Shown here in pieces: positions 39,301 through 47,444 of a stretch of DNA of 64,000 nt. The DNA comes from JBDRRP01 sp964446485. GTDB lineage: Bacteria; Desulfobacterota; Desulfobacteria; Desulfobacterales; JBDRRP01. Positions within the stretch are counted from its first letter, which is position 1; each line of letters opens with the position of its first letter. Location of the stretch: contig CAYUOU010000008.1 in assembly GCA_964446485.1 (NCBI GenBank), positions 13,378 through 77,377 of the forward strand, written 5' to 3'. The notes below the pieces were generated by a model. It ran no database searches, was not told the origin of the DNA, and worked only from the letters and a program-made list of their open reading frames with translations. The translations under genes and the position numbers were made by a program.

Positions 39301-40068
39301 ATGGCTGACAAGGATTTGCTCTACCGTGTCGAGGGCCACGTGGCCATGATCACCGTCAACCGCGAAGCCTCACGCAACGCCATCACTCCCGATGCGCTGG
39401 TGTTGTTTCATGAGGCGCTGGACCAGGCCCAGGCGGATGATGCCGTGCGTGTGGTCTGCCTCACCGGTGCCGGGGACAAGGCGTTTTGCTCCGGGGCCGA
39501 TCTCGGCGGCGTATCAACGGACAATCTGGGCGTTTTCGAAACCTACGCCAGACTCATCAGCCGCTTGACCCGGTTCCCCAAACCCACGGTGGCCCGGATC
39601 AACGGGCATTGCATGGCCGGCGGCACGGGGCTCATGCTGGGCTGCGATATCGTCATCGCCAAAGACACGGCCAAATTCGGCACACCGGAAGTCAACGTCG
39701 GGCTGTTCCCCATGATGATCGGGGCGCTGATTTTCAGGAATGTGCCTCGTAAAAAGGCCATGGAAATGATCCTGCTGGGTGAGACGCTGACGGCTGACCA
39801 AGCCCTCGACATGGGCCTAGTCACCCGCGTGGCGCCGCCAACGGATTTCGATGCGGAAGTAGAACGGGTGTTGTCGGCGCTGGCGGAGAAAAGCCCCATC
39901 GGCATGCGACTGGGAAAGGCGGCGTTTGCCGGCGCGGAAGCCATGCCGCTGGAAGGCGCGGTGCACTTTCTTGCGGGAAAGCTTGCCGAGGTGGCCGCCA
40001 CCGAAGACGCCAGGGAAGGCATCACCGCCTTTCTGGAAAGGCGGCGCCCCGCGTTCACGGGAAAGTAA
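39301..40068 (+). CDS. Enoyl-CoA hydratase/isomerase family protein
   Basis: Crotonase-fold protein of 255 residues. The oxyanion-hole segments are GDKAFCSGADLGG and NGHCMAGGTGLMLGCDI. One catalytic glutamate is retained in FGTPEVNVGLFPMM, but the other (the Glu of the GGGCELA motif in hydratases) is Gly here, so hydration, hydrolysis or isomerisation chemistry may differ from classic enoyl-CoA hydratase. In the operon it would act on the carboxylated unsaturated acyl-CoA, like LiuC or AtuE. GAAAGGAGACCCGGAT precedes the ATG at 39301. Confidence 0.92.
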   Translation: MADKDLLYRVEGHVAMITVNREASRNAITPDALVLFHEALDQAQADDAVRVVCLTGAGDKAFCSGADLGGVSTDNLGVFETYARLISRLTRFPKPTVARINGHCMAGGTGLMLGCDIVIAKDTAKFGTPEVNVGLFPMMIGALIFRNVPRKKAMEMILLGETLTADQALDMGLVTRVAPPTDFDAEVERVLSALAEKSPIGMRLGKAAFAGAEAMPLEGAVHFLAGKLAEVAATEDAREGITAFLERRRPAFTGK

Positions 40069-40193
40069 TCCCCACCGTTGAGCGGCTGCCATCGAAAAGA
40101 AACGATGTGAACGACATGGCCCGTGGAGATCGCGAAGAACGGCAGGAGATGAAAAGGCCGCCCCCACACAAGGACGCTAATAGAGGCAAACCC

Positions 40194-41972
40194 ATGCCAC
40201 ACCCAACAGCCGGCGACCCCCTGATTGTCGCCAATTGCAGCGGATTTTTTGGTGACCGACTGACAGCGGCCAGAGAAATGGTTTGCGGCGGCCCCATCCA
40301 TGTGCTCACCGGGGACTACCTGGCCGAACTGACCATGGCACTGCTCTTCAAAAAGAAACTCAAGGCCCCGGACGCAGGATACGTACCCACATTTCTCGGC
40401 CAGATGGAAGACATCATGGGCATGTGCCTGGAGAAGCAGATTCGGGTTGTGACCAATGCCGGTGGGTTGAACCCCGCCGGTATGGTCCAGGCCCTGACCA
40501 CCCTGGCGGGAACGTTGGGACTGGCACCCAAGATCGCCTATATCGACGGAGACGATCTGATGCCGCGTTTGGCGGAGCTCCAGGCCGCAGGAGAGGCGTT
40601 CGCTCACCTGGACAAGGGCATCGAACTGGCCGCGTCACAGGCCATGCCCATCACCGCCAATGCCTACCTGGGCGGCTGGGGCATCGCTGACGCCCTGGAA
40701 CGTGGTGCGGACATCGTTGTCTGCGGCAGGGTCGCCGACGCGGCGTTGGCGGCCGGCCCTGCGGCCTGGCATTTCGGCTGGAGTCGCACCGACTGGGATC
40801 GTCTGGCGGGCGCCTACGCCGCCGGTCATATCATCGAATGCGGCGCCCAGGCCTCAGGCGGCAATTATTCCTTCATCCACGAAGTGCCGTCTTTTCACAA
40901 CGTGGGATTCCCCATCGCCGAGATTCACGCGGACGGCAGCTTCGTTATCACCAAGCACCCGGGCACCGGCGGCCGGGTCTCGGTGGGCACGGTGACGGCC
41001 CAACTTCTTTACGAAATCGACGCGCCGCGCTACCTGACGCCGGACGTGGTCGTGCGCTTCGACACCCTAGCACTGGAGCAAGAAGGCCCCGACCGGGTTC
41101 GGGTAGAGGGCACACGGGGAGCGCCGCCCCCGGAAACCGCCAAGGTCTGCATCAACACCCTGGGGGGGCATAAAAATGCCATGACGGTGATCCTCACGGG
41201 GCTCGATATCGAGAAAAAAGCCGAAATCGTCACCGAGACCCTGTTCGAGAGTCTGGGGGGGCGCGACCGGTTTCAGACCGTGGACGTGCAGCTCGTGCGA
41301 TCCGACAAAGTCGATCCGCCGTCCAACGACGAAGCCTTTGCTTTCTTGCGCATCACGGTCATGGACCCCGACGCCAATAAGGCGGGAAAATCCTTTTCGG
41401 CCGCCGTTGTGGAGATGGCCCTGGCCAGCATCCCCGGCTTTACGCTGACCGCCCCGCCGACGGCAGGCTCCCCGGCCGTGGTTCATTGGCCCGCGCTGGT
41501 ATCCGCCCGGCACGTTTCTCAGCAGGTGCATGTAAACGGCGACACCGTTTCCGTGGAAGCCACACCGGCGGGTCACGGATCGTCGTCAGTGGCGCCGACC
41601 GTGCGGCAGCTCCCCCCCGTTCCCGGGGGCCGCATGGTGCAAGTGCCCCTGGGCCATGCCTTTGCCACCCGCGCGGGCGACAAAGGGGGAAATGCCAACC
41701 TGGGTATCTGGGCGCAGACACCCGAGGCGTATGCGTTTCTGGCAACATTTCTGACCACGGAAAAGCTACGGGCGCTACTGCGGGACTGCACCCCCTTCGC
41801 CATCGACCGGTATGAACTGCCCAATTTGCTGGCGCTGAATTTCACTATTCGAGGCCTTTTGGGCGAGGGCGTGGCCGCCTCGGTGCGAAGCGACCCCCAG
41901 GCCAAAACCCTTGGGGAGTACTTGCGGGCAAAAATCATCGACATGCCGGCGTCGATCCTCGTCATAAAATAA
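40194..41972 (+). CDS. atuA: AtuA-family (DUF1446) acyclic terpene utilisation protein
   Basis: Protein of 592 residues. The DUF1446 N-terminal domain (about 10-350) shows NCSGFFGDRLTAAREMV, DYLAELTMALL, VTNAGGLNPAGM, VVCGRVADAALAAGP and ASGGNYSFI, as in AtuA of citronellol/geraniol degraders. The C-terminal AtuA-like domain (about 475-590) contains ATRAGDKGGNANLGIWA. AtuA is required for acyclic terpene growth in Pseudomonas, but its reaction is not established. The ATG at 40194 is chosen for GAGG upstream; earlier starts at 40107-40149 add a charged, non-conserved leader. It supports branched or isoprenoid acyl-CoA degradation as the operon's role. Confidence 0.9.
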   Translation: MPHPTAGDPLIVANCSGFFGDRLTAAREMVCGGPIHVLTGDYLAELTMALLFKKKLKAPDAGYVPTFLGQMEDIMGMCLEKQIRVVTNAGGLNPAGMVQALTTLAGTLGLAPKIAYIDGDDLMPRLAELQAAGEAFAHLDKGIELAASQAMPITANAYLGGWGIADALERGADIVVCGRVADAALAAGPAAWHFGWSRTDWDRLAGAYAAGHIIECGAQASGGNYSFIHEVPSFHNVGFPIAEIHADGSFVITKHPGTGGRVSVGTVTAQLLYEIDAPRYLTPDVVVRFDTLALEQEGPDRVRVEGTRGAPPPETAKVCINTLGGHKNAMTVILTGLDIEKKAEIVTETLFESLGGRDRFQTVDVQLVRSDKVDPPSNDEAFAFLRITVMDPDANKAGKSFSAAVVEMALASIPGFTLTAPPTAGSPAVVHWPALVSARHVSQQVHVNGDTVSVEATPAGHGSSSVAPTVRQLPPVPGGRMVQVPLGHAFATRAGDKGGNANLGIWAQTPEAYAFLATFLTTEKLRALLRDCTPFAIDRYELPNLLALNFTIRGLLGEGVAASVRSDPQAKTLGEYLRAKIIDMPASILVIK

Positions 41973-42052
41973 TATCGAAGCGCAAACGCATTTTGCGTGG
42001 TCTTCGGGCACTTGGCGTATAATCGGGCGGTTAGGCATGAAAGGGATCGACA

Positions 42053-42844
42053 ATGAAAGCGATCTGCAGCGATCTGGCCTGGGAGCAGCATTCCCTGGAT
42101 GACCTGGTGAGCGGACTGGACGGGTCCGGGTGGGCGGCCGTCACCCGGTGCGCCGGGTGGACCGTCAAAGATGAGATCTGCCATCTGGCATATTTCGATG
42201 CCACCGCTCGGCTGGCGGCCACCGACGCCGATGCGTTCACCCGTCACCTCATCGAGGACTTCGGTAAGATCAAAAGCATGGACGAGGTTGCCGAGATCAC
42301 CCTGTCTCGGGGGCGCGCCATGGCCGTCGACGACCTGCTGGCGTGGTGGCGGGAGGAGCGCCGACGGCTCTTGGCGGCGTTGACGGCACTGCGCCCCAAA
42401 GACCGTCTCGCCTGGTATGGTCCGCCCATGAGCGCTTTGTCGTTTGCCACGGCGCGACTCATGGAAACCTGGGCCCACGGGCAGGATGTCTACGATGTCC
42501 TGGGGCGTCGGCGGTCGGCGAGCCCGGGCCTCAGGCACATCGCGCATTTGGGTGTTTCCACCTTTGGCTGGAGTTTTTCCGTTCGCGGCCTGGAAGTCCC
42601 CGATACGCCGGTGCGTGTCGAATTGACGTCGCCTGCCGGCGAGCCATGGGTCTGGGGAGATGCGGCCTCCGTGGAGGCCATCGCCGGGGTGGCCGAAGAC
42701 TTCTGCCTGGTGGTGACCCAGCGACGGCATGTGGACGACACCGACCTGGTCCTTACCGGCGATACGGCGCGCCAATGGATGCTGGTGGCGCAGGCCTTTG
42801 CGGGGCCGCCGGATAACGGGCCGCCCGCGGGAACTTTCGCATAG
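42053..42844 (+). CDS. TIGR03084-family protein (maleylpyruvate isomerase/DinB-like fold)
   Basis: Protein of 263 residues. The N-terminal four-helix DinB/MDMPI-like domain has metal-ligand-type histidines (WTVKDEICHLAYFD, and METWAHGQDVYDVLG). The TIGR03084 family is, as I recall, mainly actinobacterial and of unknown function, and often sits beside DUF1446 and acyl-CoA carboxylase genes as here. It probably binds a divalent metal and may handle a thiol- or CoA-conjugated intermediate. That role is inference. Confidence 0.8.
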   Translation: MKAICSDLAWEQHSLDDLVSGLDGSGWAAVTRCAGWTVKDEICHLAYFDATARLAATDADAFTRHLIEDFGKIKSMDEVAEITLSRGRAMAVDDLLAWWREERRRLLAALTALRPKDRLAWYGPPMSALSFATARLMETWAHGQDVYDVLGRRRSASPGLRHIAHLGVSTFGWSFSVRGLEVPDTPVRVELTSPAGEPWVWGDAASVEAIAGVAEDFCLVVTQRRHVDDTDLVLTGDTARQWMLVAQAFAGPPDNGPPAGTFA

Positions 42845-42875
42845 ACCGCCTCAGGACGGATTAAGGAGACGCAGC

Positions 42876-44027
42876 ATGACCAAGAATTTATATTTCACCA
42901 AGGAACATGAACAGGTGCGCAAAGCGGTCCGGGATTTCGTGAACAAGCGTATCAACCCGTTTGTCGACGAATGGGAGGAAAACGGTATCGCCCCCCTGCA
43001 CGATCTCTTCAAAGAGATGGGGGAACTCGGGTTTCTGGGCATTCGCTACGATCCGAAATACGGCGGAGAGGGCCTCGACTTCTGGTATGAAACGGTGATG
43101 CTGGAAGAAATCTCCCATATCCACTGCGGTGGCATCCCCATGGCCATCGCGGTTCAGACCAATATGGCCACCCCGGCCATCGCCGAATTCGGCAGCGAGC
43201 ACCTGAAGGAAACCTATCTGAAGGCGGCCATACGAGGCGAGATGGTGGGGGCCATCGCCGTCACCGAGCCGGACGCCGGCTCCGATGTGGCGGCCCTGAA
43301 ATCATTTGCCAAAAAAGAGGGCGATGTCTACGTACTGAACGGATCTAAAACCTATATCACCAACGGCACGCAGGCGGATTTCCTCATGCTGCTGGCCCGG
43401 ACCAGTGACGCGCCGGGTTACCACTGCTTCAGCTTGTTCGTCGTTCCCACCGACTTGCCGGGGTTCAAAGTCAGCAAAAAACTGGACAAGCTCGGTATGC
43501 GCAGCAGCGACACGGCAGAGCTTTACTTTGACAACGTGCGCATCCCCGCCGAGAATCTCATCGGCCAAGAGGGCGAGGGATTCATCTACCAGATGCAGCA
43601 GTTCCAGCACGAACGCTTTGCCGCGCTGCCCATGAGCTACATCGGCGCGGAAGACATCATCCGGGATACCGTCGCTTATTTGAAGGGGCGGGTGGTTTTC
43701 GGAAAGCCGCTGATCAAAAAGCAGGTTTTGCGTCACCGCCTGGTGAACTGGCTCAGCGAGATCGAATGCCTTCGCCAGTTGACCTACCACATCGTGCGCA
43801 TGAAAACCGCCGGCATGGATGCCACACGGGAGATTTCCATGGGCAAACTCATGGGCGGCCGGGTGTTGAACGCCGTTGCCGACGGATGCCTGCAGATGTT
43901 CGGCGGCATGGGGTTTATGAACGACATGCGGATATCCCGGGCCTTTCGGGATGCGCGGCTCATTTCCATCGGCGGCGGCGCGAGCGAAGTCATGAGCGAC
44001 GTGTTGGCCAAGCTGGAAGGCTTTTAA
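42876..44027 (+). CDS. Acyl-CoA dehydrogenase (first of two)
   Basis: FAD enzyme of 383 residues that makes the 2,3-double bond of an acyl-CoA. Signature blocks are AIAVTEPDAGSDVAAL, YITNGTQADF, LGMRSSDTAELYFDNV and QMFGGMGFMND. The MCAD-type catalytic Glu position near the C-terminus is Gly (SIGGGASEV), while a Glu is present in the earlier HERF motif, as in isovaleryl-CoA and long-chain dehydrogenases. This fits a branched or bulky substrate. AAGGAGACGCAGC precedes the ATG at 42876; the longer frame from 42729 overlaps the previous gene. Confidence 0.95.
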   Translation: MTKNLYFTKEHEQVRKAVRDFVNKRINPFVDEWEENGIAPLHDLFKEMGELGFLGIRYDPKYGGEGLDFWYETVMLEEISHIHCGGIPMAIAVQTNMATPAIAEFGSEHLKETYLKAAIRGEMVGAIAVTEPDAGSDVAALKSFAKKEGDVYVLNGSKTYITNGTQADFLMLLARTSDAPGYHCFSLFVVPTDLPGFKVSKKLDKLGMRSSDTAELYFDNVRIPAENLIGQEGEGFIYQMQQFQHERFAALPMSYIGAEDIIRDTVAYLKGRVVFGKPLIKKQVLRHRLVNWLSEIECLRQLTYHIVRMKTAGMDATREISMGKLMGGRVLNAVADGCLQMFGGMGFMNDMRISRAFRDARLISIGGGASEVMSDVLAKLEGF

Positions 44028-44087
44028 GCCAGGGGCCGGGAAACGACGCCTCGGTGCCTGCGGTGGTGGTTTCACGTAGGAGAGAAA

Positions 44088-45248
44088 ATGATGGCAACAA
44101 GCGGGAAGACGGCCGCGGGCCTCGACTACTTCACCAAGGAGCAGGAGCGGTTGCGTCAAACGGTTCTCGAAGTGGTAAAAAAAGAGGTGCTGCCCCACAT
44201 CGACGACTGGGAAGAGGCCGGTGAATTCCCGCGATCCATTTACGCCCTGTTCGGGGATTTGGGATTTCTGGGGGTGGGCTTCCCCGAAGCGCTGGGGGGC
44301 TCCGGCGGCGATGTGTTCGATATCATCGCGGTCAGCGAAGCGTTGATGCGTGCCGGATCGGGCGGATTTGCCGCCGGTATCGGCTCCTTAAACATTGCCC
44401 TGCCGCCCATCGTCCAAAAAGGGACTGAGGCGCAAAAGGAGCGGTTCGTGAAGCCGGTGCTGGCGGGACGGCGCATCGCCGCATTGGGCGTCACCGAGCC
44501 AGGCGGAGGTTCCGATGTGGCCAACCTCCAGACCACGGCCGTACGCGACGGGGGGTGTTACATCGTCAACGGCAGCAAGACCTTTATCACCAGCGGCGTC
44601 CGGGCCGACCAGTTGACCTGTGCGGTGCGCACCGGGGGGGACGGGGCTCACGGCATCAGTTTCTTGATCATCGAGAAAGACGCACCCGGCTATTCGGTGG
44701 GTAAACCTTTGAAAAAGACCGGCTGGTGGGCTTCGGATACCGCCGAAATCTTTTTTGACAACTGTCGGGTGCCGGTTGAAAATCTCATCGGTGAAGAAAA
44801 CCAGGGATTTTACACCATCATGGAGAACTTCCAGATGGAGCGCCTCCAGTTGTGCATCATGGCCAACATGACCGCACAACTCGCCCTGGAAGCAGCCCTC
44901 GAATACACCCAGTCGCGCACCGCCTTCGGCAAGCCGTTGCAGGGCTTCCAGGTCACCCGCCACAAGCTGGCCGATATGGCCACCCTGGCGACGGTGAGCC
45001 GGGAGTTCACCTATCGGGTGGCCGCAAAGATCAACGCCGGCATCGACCAGGTAAGAGAGATCTCAATGGCCAAAAACTTCGCCTGCAGCGTCGGCGACCG
45101 GGTCACCTACGATGCAGTGCAGTTTTTCGGCGGTTACGGATATATGCGCGGCACTCTGGTGGAGCGGCTCTACCGTGACAACCGCATCCTCTCCATCGGC
45201 GGCGGCACCACTGAGATAATGAAAGAAATCATTTCGAAACTGCTGTAG
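44088..45248 (+). CDS. Acyl-CoA dehydrogenase (second of two)
   Basis: Paralogue of 386 residues with GVTEPGGGSDVANL, YIVNGSKTFITSG, GWWASDTAEIFFDNCRVP and QFFGGYGYMRGTLVERLYRD. As in the first dehydrogenase, the late Glu position is Gly (SIGGGTTEIM) and the earlier MERL Glu is kept. The two could oxidise successive intermediates, or different substrates. No electron-transfer flavoprotein genes are in the window. The GGAG ribosome binding site lies six bases before the first ATG. Confidence 0.95.
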   Translation: MMATSGKTAAGLDYFTKEQERLRQTVLEVVKKEVLPHIDDWEEAGEFPRSIYALFGDLGFLGVGFPEALGGSGGDVFDIIAVSEALMRAGSGGFAAGIGSLNIALPPIVQKGTEAQKERFVKPVLAGRRIAALGVTEPGGGSDVANLQTTAVRDGGCYIVNGSKTFITSGVRADQLTCAVRTGGDGAHGISFLIIEKDAPGYSVGKPLKKTGWWASDTAEIFFDNCRVPVENLIGEENQGFYTIMENFQMERLQLCIMANMTAQLALEAALEYTQSRTAFGKPLQGFQVTRHKLADMATLATVSREFTYRVAAKINAGIDQVREISMAKNFACSVGDRVTYDAVQFFGGYGYMRGTLVERLYRDNRILSIGGGTTEIMKEIISKLL

Positions 45249-45335
45249 CGGTTTTCATTGTCCATCAACATTGAGCAGTAAATTCGACCGATTGCTCCTT
45301 TTTGCCAACCAAACACGATCACCCGAAAGGCCCCC

Positions 45336-46304
45336 ATGCCCGAGGCACTGTTTCCCGACCTGTTTCGCATCCGGATCCCGCTGCCCGAGAGCCCGCTCAA
45401 GTATCTCAATGCCTATGTCATCAAGTCCGATGACAAAAATCTGCTGGTGGATACGGGGCTCAACCGCCAAGAGTGCTTCGATGCCATGACCGCCGGCCTC
45501 ACGGACCTGAATGTCGATCTGACGCGCACCGATTTTTTTATCACCCATTTGCATGCGGATCATTTCGGGCTGGTCAACCGGCTGGCGACCCCCTCTTCAA
45601 AAATCTATTTCAACCGCCCGGACAGCGAACTTATCGAATCCTGGGAAGGGTTCGACCCCATGATCGCCTACGGCGGCCAAAACGGGTTCCCGGAAGACGA
45701 ACTGCGTGCGGCGCTCCACAATCACCCGGGATACAAGCATGGCTCGGAGTGGATGCCGGCGCTGAGCATCATCAATGACGGATATGTCTTCGATATCGGA
45801 GGCTACCGGTTTGAATGCGTCCTGACGCCCGGTCACACTGCCGGGCACATGTGCCTCTACGAACCCACCCACAAAATTTTGATCGCCGGCGATCACCTGC
45901 TCATCGACATTACCCCGAACATCCAGTGCTGGTCCGATGACGACAACCCTTTGAAAAGCTATCTGGCCAGCCTGGACAAGGTGCGCGCGCTGGACGTGGA
46001 ACACGTGCTGCCGGGGCATCGCCGACTTTTCACCGACCACCGCCGCCGCATCGATGAATTGAAACGCCACCATGCCGTCAGGGCGGAAGAAGCCCTCAAG
46101 ATCCTGGGCGATGGTCCCATGAGCGCCTATGCGGTGGCTTCGAAGATGCGGTGGGACATCCGCTGCGATACCTGGGAGGCCTTTCCCGTGGCCCAGCGCT
46201 GGTTTGCCACCGGCGAGGCCATTTCCCATTTACGCTATCTTGAGGACGAAGGGCGCCTTGTCCGCCAACGTATCGGCAATGCTACTATCTACAGCCTTTC
46301 CTGA
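45336..46304 (+). CDS. Metallo-beta-lactamase-fold hydrolase with C-terminal winged-helix-like domain
   Basis: Protein of 322 residues with the two-metal site THLHADHFG, HTAGHMCLY and AGDHLLIDI, a glyoxalase II/thioesterase-type metallohydrolase. The C-terminal 80 residues (ILGDGPMSAYAVASKMRW..., ISHLRYLEDEGRLVRQR) look like a winged helix, common in LACTB2-like proteins. As the last gene of the operon it may release CoA from a product or remove dead-end thioesters (inferred). AAAGGCCCCC precedes the ATG. Confidence 0.92.
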   Translation: MPEALFPDLFRIRIPLPESPLKYLNAYVIKSDDKNLLVDTGLNRQECFDAMTAGLTDLNVDLTRTDFFITHLHADHFGLVNRLATPSSKIYFNRPDSELIESWEGFDPMIAYGGQNGFPEDELRAALHNHPGYKHGSEWMPALSIINDGYVFDIGGYRFECVLTPGHTAGHMCLYEPTHKILIAGDHLLIDITPNIQCWSDDDNPLKSYLASLDKVRALDVEHVLPGHRRLFTDHRRRIDELKRHHAVRAEEALKILGDGPMSAYAVASKMRWDIRCDTWEAFPVAQRWFATGEAISHLRYLEDEGRLVRQRIGNATIYSLS

Positions 46305-46414
46305 TTTTCAGTGACCGGTTGTTTTTTTCACAGACTAGATCGGTGTTTCCAATCTCGAATCCGTGACTGTGTTGCCTACCGTACAGAAATGCATTTACGT
46401 TAGGAGGCAACCAT

Positions 46415-46459
46415 ATGATCAACGCATACGCAGTTTTTGAATCCCGTGGGAAGCGGTGA
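46415..46459 (+). pseudogene. N-terminal remnant of a zinc-type alcohol dehydrogenase gene
   Basis: A strong ribosome binding site (TTAGGAGG) and ATG at 46415 start 14 codons (MINAYAVFESRGKR) that read like the beginning of NAD(P)-dependent alcohol dehydrogenases (MxAYAxxEPGGxL). TGA then ends the frame and nothing further of the enzyme is present before the Fic gene. The preserved initiation signal followed by nothing suggests a deletion junction. The 210-bp gap 46305-46514 has no other gene. Confidence 0.45.
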
Positions 46460-46514
46460 CAACGTTCACCTCCAGTGAGGACAAAAAAAGGCCGCCCTGA
46501 ACAAGGATGGCGTC

Positions 46515-47120
46515 TCATCCGTGCGGTGAGCAGGGCAGATGTTTCTCACCCATGACAACCGGATCGTAAAGATCAGGAAAATAATACGGAAGCACCGGCA
46601 GGAGCAGCCCGATGGTGAGCGGCGCCCGGTGATTGTCTGATTGAAGCAGCCCTTCGCTCAGCAGCGCACTGACCGTTCGCCGGGCGGTGCGCTCGCTCAT
46701 GTTCAGAATGCCCACGGCCTTTCCGCGGGCGATGGCGCCGCGCACAAAGACCGCTTTGAGGAGCGCGGCCAGAAACAGGCCCGAAAAGAGACGCGCCACC
46801 CGGCCGTTGCCGTCTCTGAACGGGTGGAGCCAGGTGAGCCGGTGGTGGCTTGCCGCCATGGCCATCAGCCGCTCGTCACCGTGAAAACGCCCGGGGCTGT
46901 AGATTTGTGCAAAGGCGTTCATCAGCGCCGACTGGATCTCCGGAATGGTGGTTTTGTGTCCCTCGATCAGGTTGCTGTAATAGCTGTTGACAAGCCGCAG
47001 GCGATCACCGATGGCGCGAGCGGTTTCCGGCGCCACCCGGCCCTCCAGCCGGAATGACGCACAAACGATCTCCTGGGCCATGTCCTTGATAAGTCCGCTG
47101 TCGTCTGTTCCGGGCAACAC
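46515..47120 (-). pseudogene. Shortened Fic-domain protein (internally deleted or degenerate)
   Basis: A 201-residue frame keeps the AMP-transfer Fic motif HPFRDGNGR (99-107), the inhibitory-helix motif SNLIEG (49-54) and a C-terminal winged helix (MSERTARRTVSALLSEGLL). Relatives of this type are about 370 residues. Sequence appears missing between ALMNAF and QIYSPGRFHG, and again between the Fic helix (LFLAALL) and the winged helix. It has no ATG; the only start is a GTG at 47120 without a ribosome binding site, a short distance after an in-frame TAA. It is either a degenerate gene or a miniature Fic protein. Confidence 0.65.
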
Positions 47121-47444
47121 CGGTGTCAGCGTCAGCTCGATATTTTTGGCCGGTTCTTTGGCCGGTTATTCACACCCATTTTTTGACTGTTTATCGAGTT
47201 TGCAACTGCGGGTGTTTCCTGCCAAACAGCTTTTCACGGCAGGTAAGAATGCGCAGTGAAAAGTGATCTCGCGGCACCCTGGACAAGAGGTGGTAGCCAC
47301 TGTACCTTGCATCCTGTGCGAACCGTTGTCAGCTCCACGGATAATCATTTCGTCATTGAGTGGAAGTTGCCCAAAACGCATTGGCGGTTTAAAAGACGGA
47401 TAGCGTCGTCCATCGCCCACGCGACGTTACTGGGAAACCCAAAC

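Noticed and set aside
41573..42775. 400-residue minus-strand frame across the AtuA and TIGR03084 genes
   Set aside because: Antisense shadow; both plus-strand genes have family support and ribosome binding sites.
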